Assembly: GCA_046160865.1 (NCBI GenBank) | Contig: JBJXHG010000182.1 | Span: 34,167-98,166, forward strand | Direction of reading: 5' to 3' | Source: JBJXHG01 sp046160865 | GTDB taxonomy: Bacteria > Planctomycetota > UBA1135 > GCA-002686595 | Length of the DNA stretch: 64,000 nucleotides | In this document: piece after piece, positions 8,523 to 16,359 of the stretch | How positions within the stretch are numbered: position 1 is the stretch's first letter | Layout of the letters: every line of letters starts with the position of its first letter | Notes under the pieces: model-generated | What the model was told of the DNA's origin: nothing | Databases searched by the model: none | What the model saw: only the letters and a program-made list of their open reading frames with translations | Made by a program: the position numbers and the translations under genes

Positions 8523-8919
8523 CGCGACCGGTCGTCTCGACTTCCACGCCGCGCCAGCCGTCGAGCAGCTTCTCGAGCACGGCGCGCGCAGCGGGAAGCG
8601 GCTCCGCCGACGCGTCGACGATCGCCTGCGAAAGGCGCGCTTGCACGAACTCGTAGAGCCGGTCGAGGTTGCTGCTGGTCGCCGGATCGACTTCGTGATC
8701 GAGGCTCGTCCGCAGCTCGCTCACGATCGAGTCGGCCCGGCGCAGCCAGAGCGTGAACTCGGCTCGTCTCGCGGCTCCTTGCGCGGTCGTCGCGCGATCG
8801 AGGAAGCGCAACGCGCCTTCGTAGAGGAGCCGGACGATCTTGATCGGCGGCGCGGTCTCGAGCGACGACTCGAGGTAGGCCTGCGCGGCGCCCTTGGTGT
8901 TCGTGGTGAATGTGTGCAT
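8515..8919 (-). CDS. fliS: Flagellin export chaperone FliS
   Basis: Cytosolic chaperone that binds flagellin C-termini before export. With the ATG at 8919 the product is 134 residues, opening AAQAYLESSLETAPPIKIVR and then LLYEGALRFLDRA, the recognisable FliS core. It begins 4 bases after the fliD stop and overlaps the next chaperone-like gene by 8 bases. A start 11 codons further upstream would run into fliD and is rejected. Confidence 0.92.
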   Translation of the reverse strand: MHTFTTNTKGAAQAYLESSLETAPPIKIVRLLYEGALRFLDRATTAQGAARRAEFTLWLRRADSIVSELRTSLDHEVDPATSSNLDRLYEFVQARLSQAIVDASAEPLPAARAVLEKLLDGWRGVEVETTGRGE

Positions 8920-8923
8920 GGGG

Positions 8924-10408
8924 TCAGGACAGCGCGGCTTGCAACGACGCACCTTGCGCTTGCAGCCCGCCGATGAGTTGCTCGAGCGCCGAGAAGCGCT
9001 GGATCAGGTTCTGCTCGAACAGCTCGATGTGGCGCTCTTTCCGCGCGATCTGGTCGTTGAAGAGCTTGATGTTCGCGTTGAACGTCTCCGTGCGCGCGTC
9101 GAACACGCCCTTGAGCACGGTGTCGTTCGGACCGGCTTGCGTCTTGAACAGGCGGTCGATCGCGCGCGAAAGCGTCGCGGCGAGTCCGGAGTCCGCGCTG
9201 AGATCGTCGAAGTAGCCGGGCGTATCCGGCTCGGCCTCACCGTTGTCGAAGCCGTCCACGTCGATGAAGAGGTCGGCGAGCAAGTCGAGATTCTGCTCGA
9301 ACTTGTCGTCGAACACCGCGGCGTCGATCTGCAGTGTGCCGTCGTTCTGCGTCTCGATGCCGACGAGACCGAGCGTCGAGTAGCCCTCGGCGTCGTTCTG
9401 CACCGTGTCGAGGTCGACGTCGAACAGCGCTTGGCCCAGATTGCCGCGCACCGTGCGCAGCAGAGCGTCCCCGAACAGCGGCCCGCTCGGACCCGCGTCC
9501 TCGTTGTACGTGTTCTGCTGGTTGATGTACTTGATGACTTCGTTGTACGCCGTGACGAACTCGTCGAGCTTGGCGCGGATCGCCGTCTTGTTCGCTTCGA
9601 CGGAGAACTGGATCGTCTTGTCGGGGTCGGCCGACTGCGCTGTAAGCGTCACGCCCGCGATGACGTCAGTGAACTCGTTCGTCTCGCGCTCCACGGTCAG
9701 GCCGTCGATCACCGCCACGGCATTGCTGCCGACGGTCAGGTTGTTCGCGCTTTGCGCGGCTCCGTCCACGTCGGGTGCCTGCCCGTCGATCGTGAGTCCG
9801 GCGACGGTGCTCGCGATGTTCGCGATGCGGAAGCTCTCGCCGCTCTGCGTGCTGGAGAGCACGAGCTTGTGGCTCGGCGCATCCTCGGTGCCCGTATTGA
9901 CGATCGACGCCTTGACGTCCTCGCCGGCGAGCTCGTTGATCTCGCTCGCGATGTCTTCCAGGCTCGACGTGTCTTGCTGCAGAGTGATCGTGTAGTTCGT
10001 CCCGTCGACGTCGAACGACAAGCCCTGGCCTTCGGCACCCGCGAGATCGACGGCCGGATCGGACACGCCATCGAAGGCCCAGCGATCGATCTCGGCCAGC
10101 TTCGTGACGGACAAGGAGTGGCTTCCGGCTTGCGCGGAGCCGCTCGCGGTGAACGACGCGACACCGTCCTCGCTCGGCGTGACGCTGAATGCGAGGAAGC
10201 TCGAGCGCTTCGAAAGCGCGTCGGCCTTCTTCTGCAGGTCGCTCACGAGGCCCTTGAGCTTCGACAGCGCCGTGATCTTGCTCTGCTCGAAGGCCTTCTT
10301 GGTCTCGATCCGATCGATCGGAATGCGCTCGAGCCTCAAGAGCTGCGTGATGATCGCATTCGTGTCGAGGCCGCTGCCGAGCCCGCCGATCGAGATTCCG
10401 TTCGCCAT
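8924..10408 (-). CDS. fliD: Filament cap protein FliD
   Basis: Hook-associated protein 2, the cap under which flagellin subunits fold. The 494-residue product starts MANGISIGGLGSGLDTNAII, the classical FliD opening, and ends in the helical C-terminal domain with LIQRFSALEQLIGGLQAQGA. A strong ribosome site GGAGGAG lies at 10413-10419. Its upstream region holds a transposon-like inverted repeat element. The gene is followed at once by fliS and a chaperone-like gene, forming a filament-assembly unit. Confidence 0.95.
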   Translation of the reverse strand: MANGISIGGLGSGLDTNAIITQLLRLERIPIDRIETKKAFEQSKITALSKLKGLVSDLQKKADALSKRSSFLAFSVTPSEDGVASFTASGSAQAGSHSLSVTKLAEIDRWAFDGVSDPAVDLAGAEGQGLSFDVDGTNYTITLQQDTSSLEDIASEINELAGEDVKASIVNTGTEDAPSHKLVLSSTQSGESFRIANIASTVAGLTIDGQAPDVDGAAQSANNLTVGSNAVAVIDGLTVERETNEFTDVIAGVTLTAQSADPDKTIQFSVEANKTAIRAKLDEFVTAYNEVIKYINQQNTYNEDAGPSGPLFGDALLRTVRGNLGQALFDVDLDTVQNDAEGYSTLGLVGIETQNDGTLQIDAAVFDDKFEQNLDLLADLFIDVDGFDNGEAEPDTPGYFDDLSADSGLAATLSRAIDRLFKTQAGPNDTVLKGVFDARTETFNANIKLFNDQIARKERHIELFEQNLIQRFSALEQLIGGLQAQGASLQAALS

Positions 10409-10462
10409 GCTGCTCCTCCAATACTCCGCTCGTGTTATCGGAGCCGCACGGCAACTCCGTTA

Positions 10463-10624
10463 GAGCGCCTTTCAGAATGTGTCGCCCGGCGAAGGCTGCG
10501 ACGAATCGAGGCGAGCAAGACGCGCCGACGATGCGTATTGCTCGGCAATACTCAGAGGAGGCGCAACGCCGCGAGCCCGGTTCGGCGCGGCCTGCGACGG
10601 GGCGGGGCATTCTGAAAGGTGCTC
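10463..10624. mobile_element. MITE-like element with terminal inverted repeats
   Basis: A 162-bp segment in the fliD leader is bounded by inverted repeats. The left end reads GAGCGCCTTTCAGAATG, the right end (reverse strand) GAGCACCTTTCAGAATG, with similarity continuing to about 27 bases with few mismatches. Both ends are flanked by TTA (10460-10462 and 10625-10627), as expected for a short target duplication. It contains no gene but carries a perfect palindrome GTATTGC-TCG-GCAATAC at 10535-10551. Whether it carries or disturbs the fliD promoter cannot be seen. Confidence 0.4.
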
Positions 10625-10727
10625 TTAGTCCGCATCTCGCACCACGTCCGTCGCGAGAGGTGCGCGCACCCGTCGGAAACGTTTTCCAACCAGATGTGGC
10701 GCCGCGGCAGCGCGCCTGAAAACGAGG

Positions 10728-10758
10728 AAGGGAGCCCCGCGCGCGGCGGAGCTCCCTT
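10728..10758 (-). terminator. Intrinsic terminator after flagellin 1
   Basis: Inverted repeat AAGGGAGC / GCTCCCTT with a 15-base loop, 28 bases past the flagellin stop. On the minus strand the stem is followed by CCTCGTTTTC, a partial U-tract. Confidence 0.75.
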
Positions 10759-10786
10759 GTCGTCTCGCGGTCAGCCGCGCGTCGCG

Positions 10787-11608
10787 TTAACCGCGGAGCA
10801 GCGACAGCGCCAGCTGCGGCTGCACGTTGGCTTGCGAGAGCACCGACACCGCCGCTTGCTGCATGATCGAGTTGCGGGTCAGGTCCGCCGTCTCCTGCGC
10901 GACGTCGACGTCGCGGATGCGACTCTCGGCCGCCGAGAGGTTCTCGCGAGCGTTCTGGATGCTCGTGTAAGCGCTCGTCAGACGGTTCTGCACCGCACCG
11001 AGCGAGCCGCGCGCCGTGTTCAGCGTCTCGATGGCGGCGTCGATGTCCGCCAGCGCGTCGCTCGCGTTGGTAGCCGTGTCGGTCGTGACGCTGTCGACTC
11101 CGAGCGTCGCGGTCGTCGTATCTTGCAAGCCGATGTCGATGACGTCACCGTCGTTCACGCCGACTTGGATCGAAGCCGTCGAGGACGAGCCGTCGAGCAA
11201 GTTGACCCCGTTGAACGACGCCGTATCCGAGATGCGATCGAGCTCTTCGATCAACGCCGACACTTCCGTGTTGATCGTGTCGCGGTCCGCGCTGCTCAGC
11301 GTGCCGTTGCTCGCTTGAATGGCGAGCTCGCGCATGCGGTTGAGGATGTTGCTCGATTCGTTGAGCGCACCCTCGGCCGTCTGCACGAGACTGATGCCGT
11401 CCTGAGCATTGCGGGCCGCTGCGCCGAACGAACGGATCTGCGACCGCATGCGCTCGCTGATTCCGAGGCCGGCCGCATCGTCCGCCGCATTCGCGATGCG
11501 CAGTCCAGAGGACAGCTTCGCATAGTTGGCCTGCAGCCGATTCGTAACCGATCCGAGGTTACTTTGCGCGTTCAGAGACGCGATGTTGGTATTGACTCTC
11601 AGTCCCAT
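10787..11608 (-). CDS. fliC: Flagellin, copy 1
   Basis: Filament subunit of 273 residues containing the conserved D0/D1 helices and only a short variable centre. It opens MGLRVNTNIASLNAQSNLG and has the conserved segments KLSSGLRIANAADDAAGLGI and RMRELAIQASNGTLSS. The C-terminal helix ends with SVLSQANVQPQLALSLL, the FliS-binding and export end. It is about 80 percent like the second flagellin by eye. A ribosome site AAGGA precedes the ATG. It has its own leader and its own terminator, so it is probably monocistronic. Confidence 0.96.
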   Translation of the reverse strand: MGLRVNTNIASLNAQSNLGSVTNRLQANYAKLSSGLRIANAADDAAGLGISERMRSQIRSFGAAARNAQDGISLVQTAEGALNESSNILNRMRELAIQASNGTLSSADRDTINTEVSALIEELDRISDTASFNGVNLLDGSSSTASIQVGVNDGDVIDIGLQDTTTATLGVDSVTTDTATNASDALADIDAAIETLNTARGSLGAVQNRLTSAYTSIQNARENLSAAESRIRDVDVAQETADLTRNSIMQQAAVSVLSQANVQPQLALSLLRG

Positions 11609-11903
11609 TGAAGTTCAGTTCCTTGGAAACGATTCCAGTTTTGCTGCACACGATCTCTTCCCAGGATCCGCCTCCGCCGGGCTTCGCCGACGCGACTCAC
11701 GTCGTCGCTCGCGGTTGACACGACCGCGAAGCTTTGGACGAGTGTGCGCTGAGTCGCGGCGCGAAGCGGGATCCTCGGCAAGTCTTCACCCACGGATCGC
11801 CGGGCGCGCCGGCTCCGTCCGCGGGTCGTTCTCATGCTTTGTTACAGATCGTCGGGTTCACGCCGCCGTGCGACGCGCATCCGAGTTGGTCGAGGGCTGA
11901 ATT
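11609..11903. other. Leader of flagellin 1, no gene seen
   Basis: This stretch between the flagellin 2 terminator and flagellin 1 must hold the flagellin 1 promoter on the minus strand. I looked for a sigma-28 or sigma-54 signature and found none that is convincing. No open frame here has coding character. Confidence 0.4.
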
Positions 11904-11931
11904 GGGAGGACTGCCCCGTGGCAGCCCTCCC
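11904..11931 (-). terminator. Intrinsic terminator after flagellin 2
   Basis: Twelve-base arms with one mismatch (GGGAGGACTGCC and GGCAGCCCTCCC) and a 4-base loop start 33 bases past the flagellin 2 stop. On the minus strand the stem is followed by AATTCAG, so the U-tract is weak. Confidence 0.7.
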
Positions 11932-11963
11932 CTTCAGCGATCGGCACTAGAGGCCGAATTCGA

Positions 11964-12785
11964 CTATCTTTGGAGCAACGTCAGTGCGATCTGCGGTTGC
12001 GTGTTGGCTTGCTGCAGCACCGACACGGCGGCTTGCTGCAGGATCGAGTTGCGCGTGAGGTCGGCCGTCTCCATCGCCACGTCCACGTCGCGGATGCGGC
12101 TTTCGGCGGCGGACAAGTTCTCGCGTGCGTTCTGAATGCTCGTGTACGAGCTCGTCAATCGATTTTGCGCCGCGCCGAGAGCACCGCGCGTCGTGTTGAG
12201 CGTCTCGACGGCCGCGTCGATCTCGGCGAGCGCGAGCGACGCATTCGCGGCCGTGTCGGTCGTGACCGTGTCGACACCCAGGTTGTTCGCCGTGGTGTTC
12301 TCGAGACTGATGTCGATCACTTCGGTCGCGTCGATGCCGACTTGGATGGAGACCGTGGTCGCCGTTCCGTCGAGCAAGTTGACGCCGTTGAAGTTCGCCG
12401 AATCCGCGATCCGGTCGAGCTCCTCGATGAGCGCTTGGACTTCCGTGTCGACGGTCGCGCGGTCGGCGCTGCTCAACGTGCCGTTGCTCGCTTGGATCGC
12501 GAGCTCGCGCATGCGGTTAAGGATGTTGCTCGCCTCGTTCAGCGCGCCTTCCGCGGTCTGAACCAAGCTGATTCCGTCCTGGGCGTTGCGGCCCGCTGCG
12601 CCGTAGGACCGGATCTGCGAGCGCATGCGTTCGCTGATCCCCAGCCCCGCTGCGTCGTCCGAGGCCGCGGCAATGCGCAAGCCCGAGGACAAGCGCGCAA
12701 AGTTCGCTTGCAGCCGCCCGGTGACGGCGCCCATGTTTCGCTGTGCGTTGAGCGCGGCGATGTTGGTGTTGACTCGTAATCCCAT
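11964..12785 (-). CDS. fliC: Flagellin, copy 2
   Basis: Second filament subunit, also 273 residues, opening MGLRVNTNIAALNAQRNMG. It keeps the D0/D1 segments (RLSSGLRIAAASDDAAGLGI) and ends SVLQQANTQPQIALTLLQR. The differences from copy 1 concentrate in the middle (about residues 140-190), as in paralogous flagellins that share one filament or are expressed differently. A sigma-54 response regulator is encoded divergently, so the 279-base gap probably carries promoters for both. It is followed by its own terminator. Confidence 0.96.
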   Translation of the reverse strand: MGLRVNTNIAALNAQRNMGAVTGRLQANFARLSSGLRIAAASDDAAGLGISERMRSQIRSYGAAGRNAQDGISLVQTAEGALNEASNILNRMRELAIQASNGTLSSADRATVDTEVQALIEELDRIADSANFNGVNLLDGTATTVSIQVGIDATEVIDISLENTTANNLGVDTVTTDTAANASLALAEIDAAVETLNTTRGALGAAQNRLTSSYTSIQNARENLSAAESRIRDVDVAMETADLTRNSILQQAAVSVLQQANTQPQIALTLLQR

Positions 12786-13064
12786 GTGACCTTTGCTTCC
12801 GGCCTCTAGTTGGATCGCTGAAGTGGGTTCGAGGTCGCCGGTAGACCACGTTCCGTTGCGCTAGTTCTCGGAGGCACGGCGTGAGGGATGAGCGCACACC
12901 ACGAGTTTCTCGCACGCGCACGGAACGGCGCCGCGCGCAGGCGCGCGCTCTTCCTAATGAAGGGGCGACGGGGCGACGGAAGACACTTCAGGTCGCCGTG
13001 CGACGTTCGCACCGGCACCGAAAGACTTGCTGCACCACCGTTCACGCCGCCTACAATCGCGCGC

Positions 13065-14426
13065 ATGCCCGCGCGCATCCTCGTGGCCGACGACGAACCG
13101 GCCGTGCGTGCCTCCATCGCGTCGTTGTGTCACGCGCTCGGCCACGAGACCTTCGAAGCGGACAACGCCGAACGCACGCTGGCCGCGATCGCGCAGGCGC
13201 TGCCCGACATCGTCCTGCTCGACTTCGTGTTGCCCGACCGCAGCGGACTCGAGATCCTGCCCGAGATCGTCGCGCGCCCGAGCGCTCCCGCCGTGATCGC
13301 GGTCACCGGACTCTCCGAGATCGCGACTGCCGTCGCCGCGATGCGCGCGGGCGCCGCGGACTATCTGCAGAAGCCCGTGCAGCTCACGACGCTCGACGCG
13401 GCGATCAGCCGCATCCTCAAGAGCCGAGTCCTACGCGAAGAGCGCGATCGGCTGCGCGACGAGCTCGCGCGACTGCGCGCCGGCGCGATCCTCGGTGGCT
13501 CCCCAGAGATCCGTGCCGTCGTCGAATCCGTCGCGCGCGTGGCGGCGACTCCGCGGACGACCGTGCTCATCACCGGTGAATCGGGCGTGGGCAAGGAGCT
13601 CGTCGCGCACGCCGTGCACGAGCAGTCGGCTCGCGCCGCCGAGCCGTTCGTCGCCGTCAACTGCGCCGCGCTCTCCGAGTCGCTGCTCGAAGCCGAGCTG
13701 TTCGGTTACGAAGGCGGCTCGTTCACCGGCGCGGCATCGAAGGGCCGCACCGGGTTGATCGCGGCGGCGGAAGGCGGAGCGCTGTTCCTCGACGAGATCG
13801 GCGAGCTCGCGCTCGATCTGCAAGCGAAGCTCTTGCGCGTTCTGCAAGAGCGCGTGTACCGCCCCGTCGGCAGCGTGGCCGACCGCGCGATGGACGTGCG
13901 CATCCTGGCGTCGACGAATCGTGATCTCGTCACGATGGTCGAAGGCGGCGGTTTCCGCGAGGACCTCTACTACCGCTTGAACGTGCTGTCGATCCGCGTT
14001 CCGCCGCTGCGTGAGCGCCCGAGCGACGTGCCGGTGCTCGCCGCGCACTTCTTGGCCCACTTCGAGCGCGAGTTCGGCAAGGCGTTCGACGGATTCTCGA
14101 GCGCCGCGCGCGAAGCGCTCGTGCGCCACGACTGGCCCGGCAACGTCCGCGAGCTGCGCAATGCGATCGAGCGTGCGGCGCTGCTCGCGGCGGGCGGGGA
14201 GATCCAGCCCGCGCATCTGTTCGCGTCCGGTACGCCTCCGTTCGCCGCGCGCACCGCGTCGCTGCTCGATCTGCCGCAAGGCGAACGCTCGCTCGCCGCG
14301 ATGGAGCGCGCGTGGATCCTGCGCGTGCTGCAAGCGAGCAACGGCAATCGAAGTCACGCCGCGCGCCTGCTCGGCGTCAATCGCACGACGCTCTACAACA
14401 AGTTGAAGAGCTACGGCGTCGAGTGA
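13065..14426 (+). CDS. Sigma-54 response regulator (NtrC family), flagellar
   Basis: A 453-residue activator with receiver, AAA+ and DNA-binding domains. The receiver has the DDE acidic pair, a likely phospho-Asp in VLLDFVLPD and Lys in QKPV. The AAA+ domain shows Walker A GESGVGKE near residue 170, the loop GSFTGA (usually GAFTGA) and Walker B ALFLDEIGEL. The C-terminal Fis-type helix-turn-helix is GNRSHAARLLGVNRTTLYNK. The ATG at 13065 puts the receiver at the N-terminus, as expected; an upstream in-frame start adds 59 residues of low-complexity sequence. The gene is divergent from flagellin 2. Confidence 0.9.
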   Translation: MPARILVADDEPAVRASIASLCHALGHETFEADNAERTLAAIAQALPDIVLLDFVLPDRSGLEILPEIVARPSAPAVIAVTGLSEIATAVAAMRAGAADYLQKPVQLTTLDAAISRILKSRVLREERDRLRDELARLRAGAILGGSPEIRAVVESVARVAATPRTTVLITGESGVGKELVAHAVHEQSARAAEPFVAVNCAALSESLLEAELFGYEGGSFTGAASKGRTGLIAAAEGGALFLDEIGELALDLQAKLLRVLQERVYRPVGSVADRAMDVRILASTNRDLVTMVEGGGFREDLYYRLNVLSIRVPPLRERPSDVPVLAAHFLAHFEREFGKAFDGFSSAAREALVRHDWPGNVRELRNAIERAALLAAGGEIQPAHLFASGTPPFAARTASLLDLPQGERSLAAMERAWILRVLQASNGNRSHAARLLGVNRTTLYNKLKSYGVE

Positions 14427-14442
14427 CGGCGCTCGCGCCGCT

Positions 14443-14469
14443 CACCAGCCGAACTTCGACGGGCTGGTG
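14443..14469. terminator. Hairpin after the sigma-54 regulator
   Basis: Inverted repeat CACCAGCC / GGCTGGTG with an 11-base loop, 17 bases past the stop codon. No U-tract follows on the plus strand, so an intrinsic terminator is possible but not certain. Confidence 0.4.
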
Positions 14470-14546
14470 ACCTTCGGCGTGCTGGGCGCGAGAGCCGCGC
14501 CGTCGTGACCGTGCGGGCCGGCGAGTCTCCGCCGCGAGCCACCACG

Positions 14547-14610
14547 AAAAAAAGCCCGGCCTCGTCCGCGGCCCCATCAAGCTTTTCGCCCCCCCGGACG
14601 AAAAGGCCGG
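14547..14610 (-). terminator. Long hairpin with T-tract on the minus strand
   Basis: Two stacked helices, CCGGCC (14556-14561) with GGCCGG (14605-14610) and CGTCCG (14563-14568) with CGGACG (14595-14600), are followed on the minus strand by GCTTTTTTT (14547-14555). This is a good intrinsic terminator for minus-strand transcription although no minus-strand gene lies to the right. On the plus strand it lies directly before the kinase-like gene and could act as a leader structure. Confidence 0.45.
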
Positions 14611-14629
14611 CAGGAAGCGCTTTCACGCC

Positions 14630-15337
14630 TTGCCTTCCGTGCCCATGCAATCTTCGACACCCAGCGAGGGCGGTTCCGTTCCGCACCCCGACCTCGCCGA
14701 AGCCGTCGCGCGCGGCATCACGTTGCCGCTCGCTGCGTTGCGCGCATCGATGGAGTGCTTGGCGCGCGACTTGGAAGGAGCGGCGACTCCGCCGCTCGTG
14801 CTGCGCGGTGCGTTGAACGAAGTCATCCGCATGGGAAAGAACGTCCAAGCACTCGTCGATTTCACGTTGCCGCAGCCGCTGCATCCGTTCGCCTGCTCAT
14901 TGGAAGAGATCGCGCAAGCGACGCTGTGCGCGCTCGACGCGCCGTCGCGAGCACGCGTGCTGCTCGCGAGCGAGAACGGTCGCGCGCCGCTCTTCGTCGA
15001 CGGACCGGTGCTGTCGCGCTCGCTCGCGCACCTCGTCGAAGCGGGACTCGCGCATTCGAGTCATCCCGTACTGCTGCGCGCGCGGGCAACGTTCTCCGAT
15101 GCGGTGTTCTCCGTCGTGTGCCCGGCCTGCGTCAGCGAAGTCGACGGCGAGGCGGATGTCGTGCGCGCGTGGCCGCCCAATCCACACCTCGCGGCGAGCA
15201 CCGGCGTCGGCGTCGCGCTGGCACGCCGGGAGATCGAGCGGCTCGGCGGCTCGTTCGCGACACGCTCGTCGAGCAGCGCCCCGCTCTTGTGGGTCGCGCG
15301 TTTCCGCATCCATTCTTCCAGCGAGGTGCGGTCGTGA
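14630..15337 (+). CDS. Histidine-kinase-like protein lacking the phospho-His (pseudokinase)
   Basis: A 235-residue cytosolic protein with the layout of a short histidine kinase. The segment VARGITLPLAALRASME (about 26-42) aligns with the usual AHEIRNPLAALR box, but the phospho-accepting His is replaced by Arg and Glu/Asn are lost. A C-terminal ATPase-like G2 box remains (STGVGVALARREIERLGGSF), while the N box is hard to find. TTG at 14630 or ATG at 14645 could start it. The stop overlaps the next gene (GTGA). It probably acts as a scaffold or regulator rather than a kinase. Confidence 0.65.
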   Translation: MPSVPMQSSTPSEGGSVPHPDLAEAVARGITLPLAALRASMECLARDLEGAATPPLVLRGALNEVIRMGKNVQALVDFTLPQPLHPFACSLEEIAQATLCALDAPSRARVLLASENGRAPLFVDGPVLSRSLAHLVEAGLAHSSHPVLLRARATFSDAVFSVVCPACVSEVDGEADVVRAWPPNPHLAASTGVGVALARREIERLGGSFATRSSSSAPLLWVARFRIHSSSEVRS

Positions 15338-16356
15338 CGCGTCGTGGCTTGCGCGTGCTCGTCGTCGACGACGAACGGCCGATCGCCTCGTCGATCTCGG
15401 CCGTGCTCGAGCGTCGTGGCCACACGGTGACGCTCGCGGCGAGCGCGGAGGAAGCACTCACGAAGCCGACGCCCGAAGTGCTCGTGTGCGACATCGCGCT
15501 GCCGTGCCTCTCGGGACTCGACCTCTTCACGAAGCTGCACGAGCGCGGCTCCTACCCGTACACCGTCTTCATCACCGGCGCACCGACCGTCGACGCGTGC
15601 AAGACCGCGCTGCAGATGGGCGCCGCCGATTTCCTGACGAAGCCGTTCCGCCTCGACGAGCTCGTGCGCGCGGTAGAAGCATTCGAGCGACGACGCGCGG
15701 CTCCGCAGCGCCACGGCCTCCGTCGCGCCGTCGCCGTGCACCGTGAATCGGAAGGCGGTTGGAAGTTCGAGCGCGCGTACCTCTCGACACCACGGTGCGT
15801 CGAGACCGCCGCGCGCGACGTCGCCGGATTCGCGCTGCGCTGCGGCATCGGTCCGGCCGCGCGCGCGCGCGTCGCGACCGCGACGAGCGAACTCGTCGAC
15901 AACGCGCGCCGCCACGGCTACCCGGAGGAAGAAGGCGAGATCGTGCTGCGCGCCGAAACGGACGCGCGCCGCGTGCTCGTGGAAGTGGAGGACTCCGGTG
16001 TGGGCTTCGATCCCGACCGCGTGCAGTCGGGTTATCTCGAGTGCGCCGTGTCGAACGGGCTCGCGCGTGCGCTGTCGCTCGCCGAGGACCTGCAGCTCCA
16101 GACTTCGCGCGGCCGCGGAACACGTGCACGACTGCGCTTCGACGTGGTGCGCGTCGACTTCGACGAAGACTCGTCGGTCGATCTGTCGGATCTCGATTTC
16201 TTCACGCCGGATCTCTCGCGCCGCGTGCTGCACGCCGTGCGGAAGCCGGAGACCGCGAAGCTCTTCCAGCTCTCGCCGGCGCTGGCGGTGGTCGTCGGAC
16301 GACTGCTCGCCGGTCCGGATCCGCGCAGCAACCTCGACTCGGCGACGCGGAGCTGA
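15334..16356 (+). CDS. Receiver domain fused to an RsbW-like ATPase
   Basis: A 340-residue protein starting at GTG 15334, overlapping the preceding gene by 4 bases. Residues 7-125 are a receiver (VVDDERPI, phospho-Asp in LVCDIALPCLSG, Thr in FITGAPT, Lys in TKPF). Residues about 155-280 are a GHKL ATPase of the anti-sigma type with N box TATSELVDNARRHGY, G1 box VEDSGVGFDP and G2-like SNGLARALSL. No DHp domain is present. The combination suggests a phosphorylation-controlled partner-switching or serine-kinase activity within the flagellar regulatory cascade. Confidence 0.8.
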   Translation: MTRRGLRVLVVDDERPIASSISAVLERRGHTVTLAASAEEALTKPTPEVLVCDIALPCLSGLDLFTKLHERGSYPYTVFITGAPTVDACKTALQMGAADFLTKPFRLDELVRAVEAFERRRAAPQRHGLRRAVAVHRESEGGWKFERAYLSTPRCVETAARDVAGFALRCGIGPAARARVATATSELVDNARRHGYPEEEGEIVLRAETDARRVLVEVEDSGVGFDPDRVQSGYLECAVSNGLARALSLAEDLQLQTSRGRGTRARLRFDVVRVDFDEDSSVDLSDLDFFTPDLSRRVLHAVRKPETAKLFQLSPALAVVVGRLLAGPDPRSNLDSATRS

Positions 16357-16359
16357 CCG

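Noticed and set aside
12821..12838. Weak sigma-54 promoter match (GG-N10-GC) upstream of the regulator at 13065
   Set aside because: Only the GG and GC dinucleotides fit; the flanking TGGCAC/TTGC consensus is poor and such matches are frequent at this GC content.
14540..14640. c-di-GMP riboswitch in the leader of the regulatory operon
   Set aside because: None of the conserved GEMM sequence blocks is present; the hairpin is explained as a terminator-like structure.
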